From: Torreya grandis
Lineage: Eukaryota; Streptophyta; Pinopsida; Cupressales; Taxaceae
DNA: 64,000 nucleotides
Assembly: GCA_037957365.1 (NCBI GenBank)
Contig: JARHVA010000398.1
Coordinates: 3,773,001-3,837,000 of the forward strand
Direction: 5' to 3'
Position numbers and translations under genes: made by a program. The notes under the pieces are model-generated. The model saw only the letters and a program-made list of their open reading frames with translations, was not told where the DNA came from and made no database searches. The stretch's first letter is position 1. Every line of letters starts with the position of its first letter. Shown here piece after piece: positions 36,091 through 48,007 of the stretch.

Positions 36091-36843
36091 ACACCATTAG
36101 ATCCTTTAAAAAAAAATTCAATAGATTAATGTAACCTTAAGATATACTATCCATTTAGTGCCATTTTCAATACATTTTCAATCCCAAACAAGATCATTTA
36201 AAGGCCAAAAATTGCATTTCATGTTTTTTCAATTTTAAAAGAAATTTATGAGTTTATTATATTTTGTATATGGTTACGAAATTATATTTATATGTCACCC
36301 CTTATATTTTTATATATGTAGTGAAATGAGGGACACTTTGTAGGCATATCTGAACTCACATACAAAATTACAAAATATAGTTGGGTTTTTAACTACTAAA
36401 AATAGAAAGTTAAGTTAACTATTAGATTATAATTTCTAAAAAATATTATGTTAGTTTTTCTCCATGAGTTTATCATTAAGTTTTTAATTAATAAAATATT
36501 TATATATTGTTTTATAAGAATAAGTAATAACTAATGTTTCCTTTTCCATTTATGAGTATTTTCTGTAAATTTTAAATCTAGTTTCTTAGAACTTTTGGGC
36601 ACCTAGATGCATCATTTGGTATCTAAGTAGGGTCAAATACAGGAAGAATGGTAAAATGAAGGATTGATTAAAATTTAAGGTATTATTGTGTGTGAATTTT
36701 TATTGTGTTTAAAATTCCATTCTAAATAATTTCAACTTTAAAAAACAAGTCTTTTGGAGAAATCTATTTTGAGAAGAAATATGGAAAGAAGGGGGAGGTT
36801 AAGATAAAATGAATAGGAATATAAATACTATAGGGGAGAATGG
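36091..36843. other. Unassigned region after integrase relic
   Basis: Could hold the 3' LTR of the truncated gypsy element. A purine run ggaaagaagggggaggtt is at 36783-36800, but I cannot identify an LTR start or end. Nothing else. Confidence 0.35.
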
Positions 36844-37918
36844 TGAAATGAACCCAAAGAATTTTTTTGAGTGTCCCTTATTTTAGAGTTTGTGGTGGAA
36901 AAAGAAATGTTTTATAATCTAAAGTGTGGTTTTGCATAACCTATTACCATGTTTTCATACATGAGACCCTTAGCTAGGGTAGTTACCCCTAGAAGATTCT
37001 ATGGAAAGGATTATTTCCTTAGATATATCCTCATGCAATTCAGGGTATATCAATATGTGATCCATATTGATATATCTAAGACAACAAGGTAGTAGACATC
37101 TTCTCAATATGACCACGTAGGTGTCTTTATCCTACCTAAGGGTTCGATATTCGTGAAACTCAGTATATGACAGGGTAGTCAACTTGCTCTTATTCAAGTT
37201 TGGGCTGGCTAAGGTAATCACTTAGGTTATCAATGTTATTGAAATACGTATCTAACAAGTTCAAGTAATGATTATAGTTTGAATAGATTTTAGCATTTGG
37301 ATTATGCCTATGCAATTCAAATACTTGATACATGTGAAGTATCTAAATGGTACTACCCCTAATTTTAGATCATTTTACCATGATATTATGGTTATAGGGT
37401 CACTGTACCTCATATGTTTACTCATAAAATAAATTTTGTTTAAACTACTCAAGACATTATTGTTTATAAGCAAATAGGATATTTTAAACCCATAGTGGCA
37501 TTATGATCTCAATAAACCATAAATAGCCTTATATAGATTCATATCTCTCTAGTATTATTTATGTGTTACTTGTTCATAATTGTGAGATCAATAATTTATG
37601 CTACTTTGTTTAAATTCATAAATCTAAAATACATAACTTTTAAAATATTTTCCTCTAGGAACATTATCATTATTTATACTTTAATAATTATTATCATGTC
37701 ATTAACAAATTACTAACAAGTCTATTTAATCAGCTTAAGCATGATTTATTGAATTGATTAGCTTGTTAAAAATGTGTAATGAAGATAACTGTTTATCATT
37801 TTATCACACTATGAACTCATATCTTAGTATGCATTAGTTGCAAATGAACTAAATTTGGAGCAATAGCTATTAAAAGCCATAACTAAATACAAATGAGGAT
37901 TGTATATGGCCTCTTACA
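36844..37918 (-). repeat. LTR of family C, copy 1
   Basis: Similar along its whole length to 54587-55665. On - it starts TGTAAGAGGCC (37918) and ends ...TTCATTTCA (36844), so TG...CA termini fit an LTR. Unlike copy 2 it is not followed by a primer-binding site, so it is a solo or 3' LTR. About 33 bp separate it from the next element's TSD. Confidence 0.7.
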
Positions 37919-37950
37919 ACCAATATCTACCTTTACCAAGTTACTATTGA

Positions 37951-37955
37951 GAGTG
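37951..37955. repeat. Target-site duplication, left copy (gagtg)
   Basis: gagtg immediately left of the TG of the 5' LTR, identical to 43415-43419. Confidence 0.85.
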
Positions 37956-39646
37956 TGATCTGAAGGATTTTCACTTGTCATATGGTTCGAATGGAAAAAT
38001 GTGAAAAAGACAAGTATCACAATGGGAAAGTTGACACGTGGTAAAAATATAAAGAGTTGATATAATTAATTTTTATATTATAATTATTTTATTATGTTAC
38101 TAATGGGTGTTGTGTTACAGATGTGAGACCAAACTGACCTTTACCCACATTACCCCATTATCAACTTTAACATATAATTCCACTAATGCCACCAAGATAT
38201 TCTTTCCACATAACCAATTATTCCCCTTGTAATTCCTCCATTTAAAAAATATTATTAATATCCTATTTTATTATGATCGTTAATAACCATGGGATATTAA
38301 ATCATAATTTAAATATCCTATTTATGGCTTTTATTATTCCATTGAATATTTTAAAACCTAAATCCCAAATTTCAATATTACCCACTCCCACGTGGATGTT
38401 ATTTTTAGAAAAAAGACCATGGTATATTATTTTTAAAAACAAAAAATACCTTTGTCCCATTTTAATAAAATTTAATCTCCACCTTCACCTTTTCCCATGT
38501 GGAGATTTGCATGGAATATGTTTTATGTTTAGTTCTTAAACTTTTAACATGCATCCAACTACTTTATTCCTCCACATGGATTATCCACTTGACGTTTACA
38601 TGGTGGGTAGTTTTATGTGGAAGATCATGGTAACATGGACCATGTTATTTATGGGAAGCTTTATTAAATTAAAAAGTAGTGTTTCAACCTCCCATAGACT
38701 ATGGTATTTTATTCCATTAAAATTTGCATGTAGCTTATTATGGGAGTTTAAGCACACTTCAGGGTAGAGTTGAGATTCTTAGTCAACATTGGCTATAAAC
38801 AATTTTATTTCATTTTATACCGAGGATTATTATTATTCTAAGATAGAGAACAAATAAGACATAAAATGTATATTTTCTTTACAAATAAATAATTATGAAA
38901 TATATTTGAAGTAGGGACATGCCATATAGGTGGAAGTCTATTATGTTATAAAACACAGGTTATTAAATTCAGAGGATTGACTGTGTTTATTTTTATAGAG
39001 GTAGAATTTTAGAATAACCCAATTGAGGCCATTTTTGCCTATTATAGAGTCTTGTAAGTCTGTATAAATTGTAGAGAGAGTTATTTTTATATTTTAGAGA
39101 AAGAAAGTATTTGTAGAGCTTCATATGAATATGGAGACATTTGCTAATTAGGTTCAGAGTTTTCAATATTTGGTTTTCAGTTTTATTGTAGGTGATAGGG
39201 TTCATTTATCCTTATTGTGAGTTGTATTATTATTTAAAAATTATTTTTTAATGAATCAGATTGCTATTTATCAATATCAGAGACGTAGCTAATTCGTAAA
39301 CCTCATAAATAATCTATAGTCTCTATTTTATTATGGTTTTTTTAATTTTACATCAGTATATCAGTTTAACATTAATCATTGATATTTGGAAAATAATTAT
39401 GAAAAATTAAATAATAGATTATTTGAAGAGATAAAATATCTATGGAATGTTTTTAATTGTACAATAAATTTATATGAGTTTATAGAATACTCATAATCAG
39501 AATTGTTGAATACAATTTACATTCTAATTAAAAGTCAGTTTTTTTAAAATAATTTTTAGAAATTGACATATTATTAAAAATCACTTTAAATAAAAAATAT
39601 CTATTAGTAGGGGGATAATTACTATATATGGAATAGTTTGGTATCA
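37956..39646 (+). repeat. 5' LTR of the G-patch element
   Basis: Aligns end to end with 41752-43414. Short open frames 38273-38539 and 38549-38767 have counterparts in the 3' LTR (42238-42579), so they are LTR DNA, not genes. The right end is inferred from the 3' LTR (…tatca). A phrase tttggtatca (39637-39646) lies at this edge and may belong to the primer-binding site instead. Confidence 0.85.
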
Positions 39647-39759
39647 AATCAATTGATCAACTAGATTTAACAATGTAGTTTATCTGTGGTTAATAGTTTG
39701 TTATTTGACAAATATTACAGTTGGTTTAGTTGTGTGTTGAATACAGGAACATGTGAACT

Positions 39760-40815
39760 ATGGGCAAGTTGTCAAAATAGGAAAATTTTGATGTGTTTGA
39801 GTCATATAATCAACAAATTCAAAAAGAAAACTCTCTCTTGAGATCAAAATTTTATTCCTTGAAAGAAGTTGAAAGGTGAAAAATTGAGTTGCAAGCCAAG
39901 GATGAGATCTTGGAAAGACTACAAAATGGTGAACAAGTGTAGGATTTGTCTTCCACATCAAATGAAAAAATCATGATGGATGAATGCATTGTAAGTGAAT
40001 GTGAGTCACCAGTTAATGTTCCTTCTCATGATGAATCTAGAGATAGTGGTTTTGGTAAATTTGAATAGTATACAAAAGGAATAGGTTCAAAATTACTTGT
40101 TAAAAAGGGATTTAATGGAAAAGGCCTTGAAAAAGATGGCTAAGGCACCACTAACCCCATTCAGGTAGAGGATAGACCTTATTTTTTAGGTTTGGGATAT
40201 AATAGTGTGAAAATGGAAGCTAGTAAAAATTCCAGAACCGTTTAAATAAGACAAGCTTCCAATAGCAAAAGGTTCAGGTCACTAGTCCTATAGAGTGATA
40301 GCATGTAGAGAAAAATAAGTCCATCCCCACAAAAACATGGTATTGTGTGTAGACATGATTTGAAAAAGAGTAACATCATTCCATCTTCTCATACTTGCAC
40401 TAGTTCTAAAAAACCTAGTAAATATTCTAACATATATTTGAACTATGAAAATAAAGACTTATTATCATAGGATTTTTGGTCTAAATATCCATGTAATTTT
40501 AATGGATTATATAATCATTTTGTTGCTTTATGTTAGAAAAGAAAATTAGCTTTTAGGATGTTTATGTTTTATAAAGAGAAACAAATGCATAATAATGATT
40601 ATACTCATTGTAATTTAAGTGGTCACTGAAATGATAAATGTCGGGTATTGTATCCATAACTACGTATTAAGTATTAAAGGAAGACATCCATGAAGAATGA
40701 TGCATCCATAAGTAAACATGAAGTTGTTTCAAATCTAACAATTTCAGATATGACCCATGCAACTACTCATGTATTCACTAAGGAAATTAAACCACCTAAC
40801 AAAAAAATGTGATAA
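39760..40815 (+). pseudogene. Decayed ORF with coiled-coil-like start, G-patch domain and CCHC zinc knuckle
   Basis: From the ATG at 39760 a single frame reads for about 350 codons with in-frame stops, mostly at Gln/Trp-like positions. Residues 1-60 are Lys/Glu/Gln/Leu-rich and coiled-coil-like. The G-patch lies at 40076-40207: KGIGSKLL, GFNGKGLEKDG, TNPIQVEDRP, FLGLGYN match the domain's Gly spacing. After a Ser/Lys-rich linker comes a zinc knuckle at 40600-40641 in which the first Cys reads Tyr (Y-x-H-C-x4-H-x4-C). G-patch proteins bind RNA or helicases, and CCHC knuckles bind nucleic acid, so a gag-like packaging role is plausible (inference). It could also be a captured host mRNA. Confidence 0.75.
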
Positions 40816-41739
40816 AGTGGGTTGGTAAGTAATACATTAGTTTCATATTTGCATAGTTGTGATAGTTTATTAATATGTAGATGTTCAAAGTAGCTTTGAG
40901 ATTCCATTAAAAGGAATATATTTAGGTTTTGAACATATTTTTTGAGCTACCAACAGTGAGAAAATTAGAGTGATAGGTTTATCATACTTAGATTGTTTTC
41001 TCATTTGTGGTTTTGCTAAGCTCTATATTTTTATTTTATATAAGTTTCTGAGTTACTGATGCATTGGTAAAAAGAATTAACTCATGTTTAAACTTGGAGA
41101 CATTCCTAAATGATTTAAGATTTGAATATGCTTTATTGGAGTAACCTATAGAGAAAAGCCAAGGGATAGGTTTATCATACTTGGATTATTTTCTCACATT
41201 TGGATTTTTTGAAAAACTTTATTTTTAAACCTTGACAACAATATATGTAGATTATATGGGGCATGACCAATATGTCTATTTTGAGAAAATTTACATTTCA
41301 GTATATATGTTGTCATTTACATTGTGCAAATAGAGGCTTATAAGATCCTTTTCGAGCACCATTTGTAATTGTAATAATTTTACAAACTTTTTATAGCCAT
41401 GCATATTTATAAGTCCCTCATTTATTTTAGGTATTTATTTGTAAGTATCAAATGTGGTTACAATTAGCATGTATATTTATTACACTAACAAACTAGTTGG
41501 TAGTTGTACTTAGTGATCATTTTATAAGCAGATTCACCATTTTAAAAGATGTGACATTTGTATAGGTAATTTTCTTCTATCTACAATTTGGTATTGAATA
41601 GATATTTATTTCACTAGCATTTCAAGGATTTATTTTTATTTTTGAATCATTATCATGATATTTTATAGTGATGTTTTACAGAGTGAATTGTTTGCATATT
41701 AAAAGAGTGATTTGATCTTTTCAATATCAAATGGGTCTT

Positions 41740-41751
41740 ATTAGGGAGGTT
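41740..41751 (+). other. Polypurine tract of the G-patch element
   Basis: attagggaggtt sits directly before the TG of the 3' LTR at 41752. Confidence 0.6.
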
Positions 41752-43414
41752 TGATGTGCAAGATTTTCACTCATCATATAGTTTGAATGAAAAATATGAA
41801 AAAGACAAGTGTTGCAATAGAAAAGTTGACACATGGTAAAAATATAAAGAGTTGATACAATTACTTTTTATATTGAAATTATTTTATTATATTGCTAATG
41901 AGTGTTGTGTTGCAAATGTGAGATCAAACCTAAATTTTACTCACATTACCTCATTATCAAATTTATTATATAATTTCACTAATACCACCAAGATATTCTT
42001 TCCACATAACCAATTATTTTCACCGTAATTCCTTTATTTTAAAAATATTATTAATATACTATTTTATTATGGTTATTAATACTATGGGATATTAAATATA
42101 AATTTAATTAAATCCTAATTTAAATATCCTATTTATGGATTTGATTATTCCATTGGATACTTTAAAATGTAAGTCCCAATTTTTAATATTACCCACTCTC
42201 ACGTGGATGGTTATTTAAAAAAAAAAGACCATGGATATTGTTTTTAAAAACAAAAAAAATATCTTTGTCCCATTTTAATAAAATTTATTCTCCACCTTTC
42301 ATTTTCCCATGTGGGGATTTGCATGGGATATGTTTTATGTTTAGGACTCAAATTATTAACATGCATCCACCCACTTTATTCCTCCATGTGGATTATCCAC
42401 TTGAATTTTGCATGGTGGGTGGTTTTGTGTGGAAGATCATGGTAACATGGACCATGTTATTTATGGAAAGCTTTATTAAATTAAAATATGGAGTTTCAAG
42501 CTCCCATCAATTATGGGATTTTATTCCGTTAAAATTTGTATGCAACCAATTAAGGGAGTTTAAGCACACTTTCGGGTAGAGTTGAGATTGATAGCCCACA
42601 TTGGTTATAAAATTTTTTATTTAATTTTATATTGTGGATTATTATTGTTCTAATATAGAGAAAAGAGGAGACATAGATTGTATATTTTTTTTATAGAAAA
42701 AGAATTGTGAAAAATATTTGAAGTAGGGACATGCCATACAGGTGGAAGTCTATTATGCTATAGAACATAGGTTATTAAATTTAGAAGATTGATCATTATT
42801 ATTTTTATAGAAATTTTTTTTTGGAATAGCTTGATTGAGGTCATTTTTTCCTATTACAGAGTGTTGTAAGCCTGTATAAATTGTAGAGAGAGTTATTTAC
42901 CTATTTTAGAGAAAGAAAGTACTTACAGAGCTTTAGATGAATAGGGAGATATTTGTTGATTAGGTTTAGAGTCTTCAATATCTATTTTTTAGTTCTATTA
43001 TAGGTGACAAAGTTCATTTATCATTACTATAAGTTATATTATTACTTGCAAATTAATTTTTAATAGATCGGATTGATATTTAGCAATCTCAGAGATGTAA
43101 CCAATTGGTGAACCCCATAAATAATCTCTGGTCTCTATTTTATTAAAATTAATCATTGATATTTAAAAAATAATTATGAGAAATTAATTAATAGATTATT
43201 TGAAGAGATAAAATATCTATGAAATATTTTTAATTGAACAATAAATTTATATGAATTTATAAAATACTCATAATCAAAATTGTTATAGACAATTTATATT
43301 CTGATTAAAAGTTAATTCTTTTTTAAATAAATTTTGAAAATTGACATATTATTCAAATTTGTTTTAAACAAAATATTATTTATTAACAGGGAGATAATTA
43401 CTATTTACATATCA
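41752..43414 (+). repeat. 3' LTR of the G-patch element
   Basis: Begins TGATGTGCAAGATTTTCAC and ends ...catatca. It is clearly homologous to the 5' LTR but visibly diverged, so insertion is not recent. Confidence 0.87.
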
Positions 43415-43419
43415 GAGTG
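43415..43419. repeat. Target-site duplication, right copy (gagtg)
   Basis: gagtg right after the terminal CA, identical to 37951-37955. Confidence 0.85.
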
Positions 43420-43734
43420 TAATGATATAATCAGGTCTTAGTGACCAAAGCAAAGAAATAATGTTTATTTTGGATTCATTAATATCTAAGAAATTTAGAT
43501 AAGTTTCTTTTGTTGAAAATGAAATATAACTAAGTCTATTTAATTAAGGATAAAGCTTGATATCAATTCAAATTGACCTTTGTTTCAAAGTGCTAAAAGT
43601 TTAAGCATAAGCAGTAAGTAATAACTCCTTTTCAAACCATTTACTCATCCATTGCCTTTGGCAATAGAATGCTTTCAAGTTTATGTAATTTATGTAAATA
43701 AATTATGCAAGCCAAGTATGATGGAAAAATTAAT
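43420..43734. other. Unassigned spacer
   Basis: No coding or repeat signal beyond AT-richness. Confidence 0.35.
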
Positions 43735-43986
43735 TAAGTTACACCATTATTTGGTAATGTCAAAGGCTCAAAATTGTATATAAACACATAAAACTTTTAG
43801 TCAGTCAAATATACTATTTTATTTCATAAATTAGATGCATATATATAGTGAATTTTTTTCATATAAACTAAGTGATTGTTTCAACTACCAATCCCATAAT
43901 AATCTCACTATACATAAATACATTAGTTAGTTATATAACTCACTATTCATGTACAAACTAATATTCAAAACTCCTAAAAAATAATG

Positions 43987-44651
43987 TTTTTTTATTATAT
44001 AAGGTGATAGACTAGGGGCCGAACCCTTACAGAAGCAGAGAAATCAAGAAGGCAATCAAATTAAAAGAGGCCTTCCGACAAGACATGACATGATCAGTGT
44101 ACAAACAGACACAACAAACTAAAATAAAATATGAAACAAAAAAATGAGAGACAGAGAAATCTCTCCTTACATAACCATAGATTTGATGAGGTCATTCAGT
44201 TTCTCAGTGTTCTCTGCATTGACAATAGACATAGTATTTCCCAATTCCTTTAGCATTGACATGTTCATGAGTATAGAATTCTAGAGCCCAGTGGTGAAGT
44301 TCTGCTCCAATTTCTATATGCGACCCTTTAGGGCATCAATTTTAGATTTCAAACCAATCTCAGTTTTGGTTTCCTCATCAGCTTCCTCCACATACATCTT
44401 TCCCTCTTTGTCAACATTTTCTGCAATGTCAGCACCATCCTCCGTAGTAGCCTCAAATTCCCTTGTCTCTTGCTTACCTTCAGTATCCTCAGAGATTCCC
44501 TGAACTTCCATTTCCTTGGACTCTTCTTCTTGGGTGGCTTCCTCCGAAGTGGTCTCTGAATAGTTAATAAGCCTAGCCTTAGGAGCGGGTTTGCTAGCAA
44601 TTTGCCCCGACCGTCGAACTCCAGAGGAGAAGCCCTCCTTACTAACCTTAT
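43987..44651 (-). mobile_element. 5'-truncated LINE-like (non-LTR) insertion
   Basis: It interrupts an LTR whose uninterrupted version is at 46410-46746. It ends on - in an A-tail (T run 43987-43993) after tatataata. It is flanked by near-identical target copies taaaaaataatg (43975-43986) and taaaatataatg (44652-44663). It is less decayed than its host LTR. It carries the C-terminal part of an ORF and a 3' UTR; no RT domain is present. These are hallmarks of target-primed reverse transcription, either as a LINE ORF1 piece or as a processed mRNA copy. Confidence 0.75.
44160..44650 (-). pseudogene. ORF1-like C-terminal fragment inside the LINE-like insertion
   Basis: On - the frame entering at 44650 reads SGVRRSGQIASKPAPKAR, then a long Glu/Thr/Ser-rich acidic segment, and is open from the Met at 44511 (MEVQGISEDTEGKQETREFE) to a stop at 44314. 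After that stop it continues as KLEQNFTTGL and LKELGNTMSIVNAENTEKLN to a final stop near 44170. The last 80 codons look coiled-coil-like. Acidic linker plus coiled coil fits the tail of plant LINE ORF1/gag-like proteins, but no zinc knuckle or RRM is left, so the family is uncertain. The parallel frame 44349-44600 is a shadow. Confidence 0.5.
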
Positions 44652-45020
44652 TAAAATATAATGTTGTTACAAAACAACATTCACTAACTTATTTACCAAA
44701 AAATAAATACTAATTACTATGGGAACTCTAAATTCCCAACATTCTATCTCTTAGAGTTTATATGGGGAGAGAAAGGACAACTACACATCACTATATTGCC
44801 CTCCCATAATGCAGACATTGGGTTTGCCCAAAAATGCATCCAATACAAAATTTATGAAATTTATTACATTTTAATTTGTTGTACATGGAAGAGCATGTTT
44901 TATTTAAATATGGATTTTCTTATCAACATAGGATTTATTTGAACCTTTAGAGAAAAATACGACCAAAATATGAAAAAATTTAACCAAACAAAATGAATTG
45001 CAACATTATTAAGACTTGGT

Positions 45021-45200
45021 AATTTTTATTTTTTTAATAAATCTTAAAAAACTCTAAAAAATATATAAACACTAAAAATAAAATAAATCAAAAACTAAAT
45101 AAAATATTATATAACAAAACCCATTAAATATTAAAAACTAATACTCAAAACTACAAATATAACTTTAAACTTAAAAAACTAATACAACTTAATTACCAAA
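45021..45200 (+). other. 180-bp tract without G on the + strand
   Basis: Inside the small copia-type element. Between ggtaat (45018) and cgcc (45201) the + strand has A, T and C but no G, with repeating aaacta/aaaataaa phrases. This is a strong strand asymmetry, not a simple microsatellite. Confidence 0.75.
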
Positions 45201-46409
45201 CGCCTTATAAAAACAAAAACTTTATTTTATAACTATAACAAAATTAAAAAGACAATAAAAAATGACATTTAAAAAGAAATTAGAAACATAAATCAAAATA
45301 TTCTAATTTAAATCTTAAAATAAAACATTATATAATTAAGAAAGAACTTTTAAACAATAATCTAAAACCTAAAACTATGCCACGTAAGCCTAAAAATAAA
45401 AACATATAAAATAAAACTAAACTTATAACCTAATACCAATCAAAACTAAACAAAAAAATAAACTATGAAATCTTCTATGTTTTTAAAAATAATTATTAAG
45501 ACTAATAAATGATAAATACTTAAACCTAGAAATATATTTAAAAAAAAAACTGTAACCACGTGGTGGGTAGAATTTAATATGGAAAAGTTATTTAGTAGAT
45601 TGGTGACGAATCTAGAGTGTGATTAGTACAAGGTGTCCATGGCTTGGATCTGGGAGATGATGATGGTCACTAAGGTGAAAAGTCTATAGTAGATTTTGAA
45701 GAGAAACTGTGATAGGTTCATCGGTTGAGTTGGAACGTGGATCAGATTTGGAGTTTAATCTGAGCATGACAAGCTTTTGTGAAGGATCTATCAAATGAGG
45801 ATGATAAATGTTGAATAAATTGATAGATAAAGGGGCATGGGGTTGGATCATAATGATTTATGGAGGTCGCCTGGTCTTTGATGTAAATAACACTAAGTTC
45901 AAAAATATGAGTGTGAGGTGACTCAGCAAATCTGAGAAGATAGAATAATCATGGAAAGTTGAAGCCATTACTATAAGGATATTGAAGCCACCATTGAATA
46001 TTTGAATTAGGTAGTACCTAGGATTTTTTTACTGATTCTTGGAGTTGGGTTCCATTGAACCAGGTCTTCACAATCTTGATAAATTGACGGTTGTGAACTT
46101 CTATTTATGCAAATATTTCCTTCAAATTTTCATAGAAATTGTATGGCTTTGTAGAAGAAATATATATATTAACTTTTAGATACTAGAAAATAGTTTCAAA
46201 TTAAATATAGAAGGAAATAAAAAAATAAGTTAATATATAAATACTGTAAATAAAATTTGCAGTGGTCTGCATTGAAAATCTTTTGACAAAATATAGAGGT
46301 CTCTTAAATGATAAAAGTTTTGAACGTAGTTTGCACTCCAAAACCTTTGTGATGAGCAAGACCAAATTACAGGGAGGTCTAAGGTGGAACATACTTTGAT
46401 ATCAAATAA

Positions 46410-46746
46410 TGAAGGTACACCATTATTTGGTAGAGCCGAAGGATCAAAATTGAGCACAGGCACATAAAAATTTCAGTCAAACAAATACACTATTTTATTT
46501 TATAAATTAGATGAATACACATAGTGAAATTTTCTCCTATAAACTAAGACATTTTACCAACTACCAATCCTATAATAATCTCCCTACACCTAAATACATG
46601 AGTTAGTTATATAAAACACTATTCACGTACAAACTAATATTATTATCCCAAACTCTTAAGATATAATGTTGTTACATAACAATATTTACCAACTTATTTA
46701 CCAAACAGTAAATAATAATTACCATGGAAACTCTATATTCCCAACA
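46410..46746 (-). repeat. 5' LTR of the small copia-type element
   Basis: About 337 bp, TGTTGGGAATATAGAG ... GGTGTACCTTCA read on -, followed by a decayed initiator-tRNA primer site. Confidence 0.78.
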
Positions 46747-48007
46747 TAAATAACTTGTACAAGAAGTGTAATAACTTTTAAAAAATTAGAATAAGTGCCT
46801 TGTCATCTTAAAATAATTACCCCTAATGGTAGTCTTTAGTAATTAATGGTAGTCTTTAGTAATTAAGTTGAACCAATTTAATTGAAACCATGTAAATGAA
46901 GCCATTGTACCATAACATATTTCTAAGTAATTACTAATTAAGCAAGAAGGCTTTTTAGCAAAGTGCATATTTTTACTTGCTTGGAAAATCCCTAATTGTA
47001 ACATAAAGAAGATAGTGAATCACTCTAAGAATCAAGCTATTTCGTAATAGTAATTTTTTAAGCTTAGATAAGCATTTAAACTCAAACATATAATCATCTA
47101 GATTTAACTTTTAATAGATATTTCTATAGTGAATAATCATTAAATTTTATAACATAATTTAATGAAATAAAACATAATGCTACAATTGAATGTTTAACTT
47201 TCAATTTAAAATTTAATCGAGCAAATGAACATATGAGAATTCATTCAATCCATATAATTGAATTTTAATGTTATTGAGACTAATTTCATACAACTCAATG
47301 AAAGAGACATAGCTGAAATAAACACTTTCAAACTAAAGATTTAAAATTATTGAAACTAATTTATTAATGCTACAACTGAAAGTAAACTTCCAATTAAATA
47401 TTTAATAAATAAGATATGAATCAATACAAAATAAATTTAAATGTATTGAAACTAATTTCACATGATAATCCTACAATTGAAAGTGATGATTCCAAGTCAA
47501 AATATTAAACAAGTCATTTTATAAAGTATGTTACATTACTATATCAACCATGAATTAAAAATCATAAGTACAACTACTTAAACCAATTGATTAATAGAAT
47601 TTATTTTCTTCATGCAAGCTATCCTATCTCAACCTATTTTATGAGCCCTTCAATTGGTGGCCATTAACACCCCCAACCATTAGCTATGAGGTGGAGTCCA
47701 AATTTTGAAACTTTGGGAATGTAGGTGAATCACTAAGGGAATGAACCAAATAATGTGCAACAGTATAACAATAAAAAATTTCACATTAAAATTTCAAGTA
47801 TAAACATTAATAGTAACCTTGGTAACCTTGTATTCATCTGAAGGATTTTTAAAAGCCAACTTATTGATTTAAGTGACCTCTCTTCCTTTAACACTTGTTC
47901 CATGCAACCCAAAATAATAAAAAGAAACCAAAACTTTGTTTTAAAAAGATGTATCCAAAAGAAAGCATGAGAAAAAAACTGTATGCTTATTGCAATTTTA
48001 AATACCT
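46747..48007. other. Non-coding region with degenerate internal repeats
   Basis: A 21-bp direct duplication (aatggtagtctttagtaatt) is at about 46825-46866. From about 47180 to 47520 the phrases gctacaaYtgaaagt..acttccaattaaa and attgaaactaatttca recur three times each, at roughly 100-180 bp spacing. No protein domain. Confidence 0.5.
47180..47520 (+). repeat. Three-unit degenerate repeat
   Basis: Blocks near 47181, 47366 and 47471 (ctacaattgaaagt-like) alternate with blocks near 47274, 47350 and 47448 (attgaaactaatttca-like). Confidence 0.5.

Larger units (their letters stand above)
37956..43414 (+). mobile_element. Complete non-autonomous LTR retrotransposon with G-patch/zinc-knuckle ORF and 5-bp TSD
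   Basis: Two direct LTRs (37956-39646 and 41752-43414) flank a 2.1-kb interior. Both begin TGAT[C/G]TG..AGGATTTTCAC-like; the 3' LTR ends ATCA. The 5 bp outside both ends are identical: gagtg at 37951-37955 and 43415-43419. The interior has no protease, RT, RNase H or integrase. It has one decayed ORF (39760-40815). A purine-rich tract precedes the 3' LTR. This is a LARD-like element that must have used enzymes of another element. Confidence 0.88.
43735..44741 (-). repeat. 3' LTR of the small copia-type element, split by an insertion
   Basis: The two parts (43735-43986 and 44652-44741) together align with the 5' LTR 46410-46746, for example ttagttatataa, gtacaaactaata, and gggaactctaaattcccaaca. 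Confidence 0.78.
43735..46746 (-). mobile_element. Small non-autonomous copia-type LTR element, interrupted by a LINE-like insert
   Basis: Read on -: 5' LTR 46746-46410 (starts TGTTGGGAATATAGAG), a decayed primer-binding site (TTGATATCAAAGT near 46406-46394, standard TTGGTATCAGAGC), an interior of about 1.67 kb, a purine-rich tract (aagagatagaa, 44742-44752), and the 3' LTR 44741-43735. Flanks ttaat (43730-43734) and taaat (46747-46751) may be a decayed TSD. The interior shows no gag or pol domain; short open frames at 46201-46463 are not recognisable. Confidence 0.75.

Noticed and set aside
38273..38767. Two open frames (88 and 72 codons) with a counterpart at 42238-42579
   Set aside because: They lie in both LTRs of the G-patch element at matching places. 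The similarity is LTR homology, and the frames differ in length and have no domain.
44349..44600. 83-codon Arg/Lys-rich minus-strand frame
   Set aside because: It is a shadow of the acidic ORF in the neighbouring frame of the LINE-like insert.
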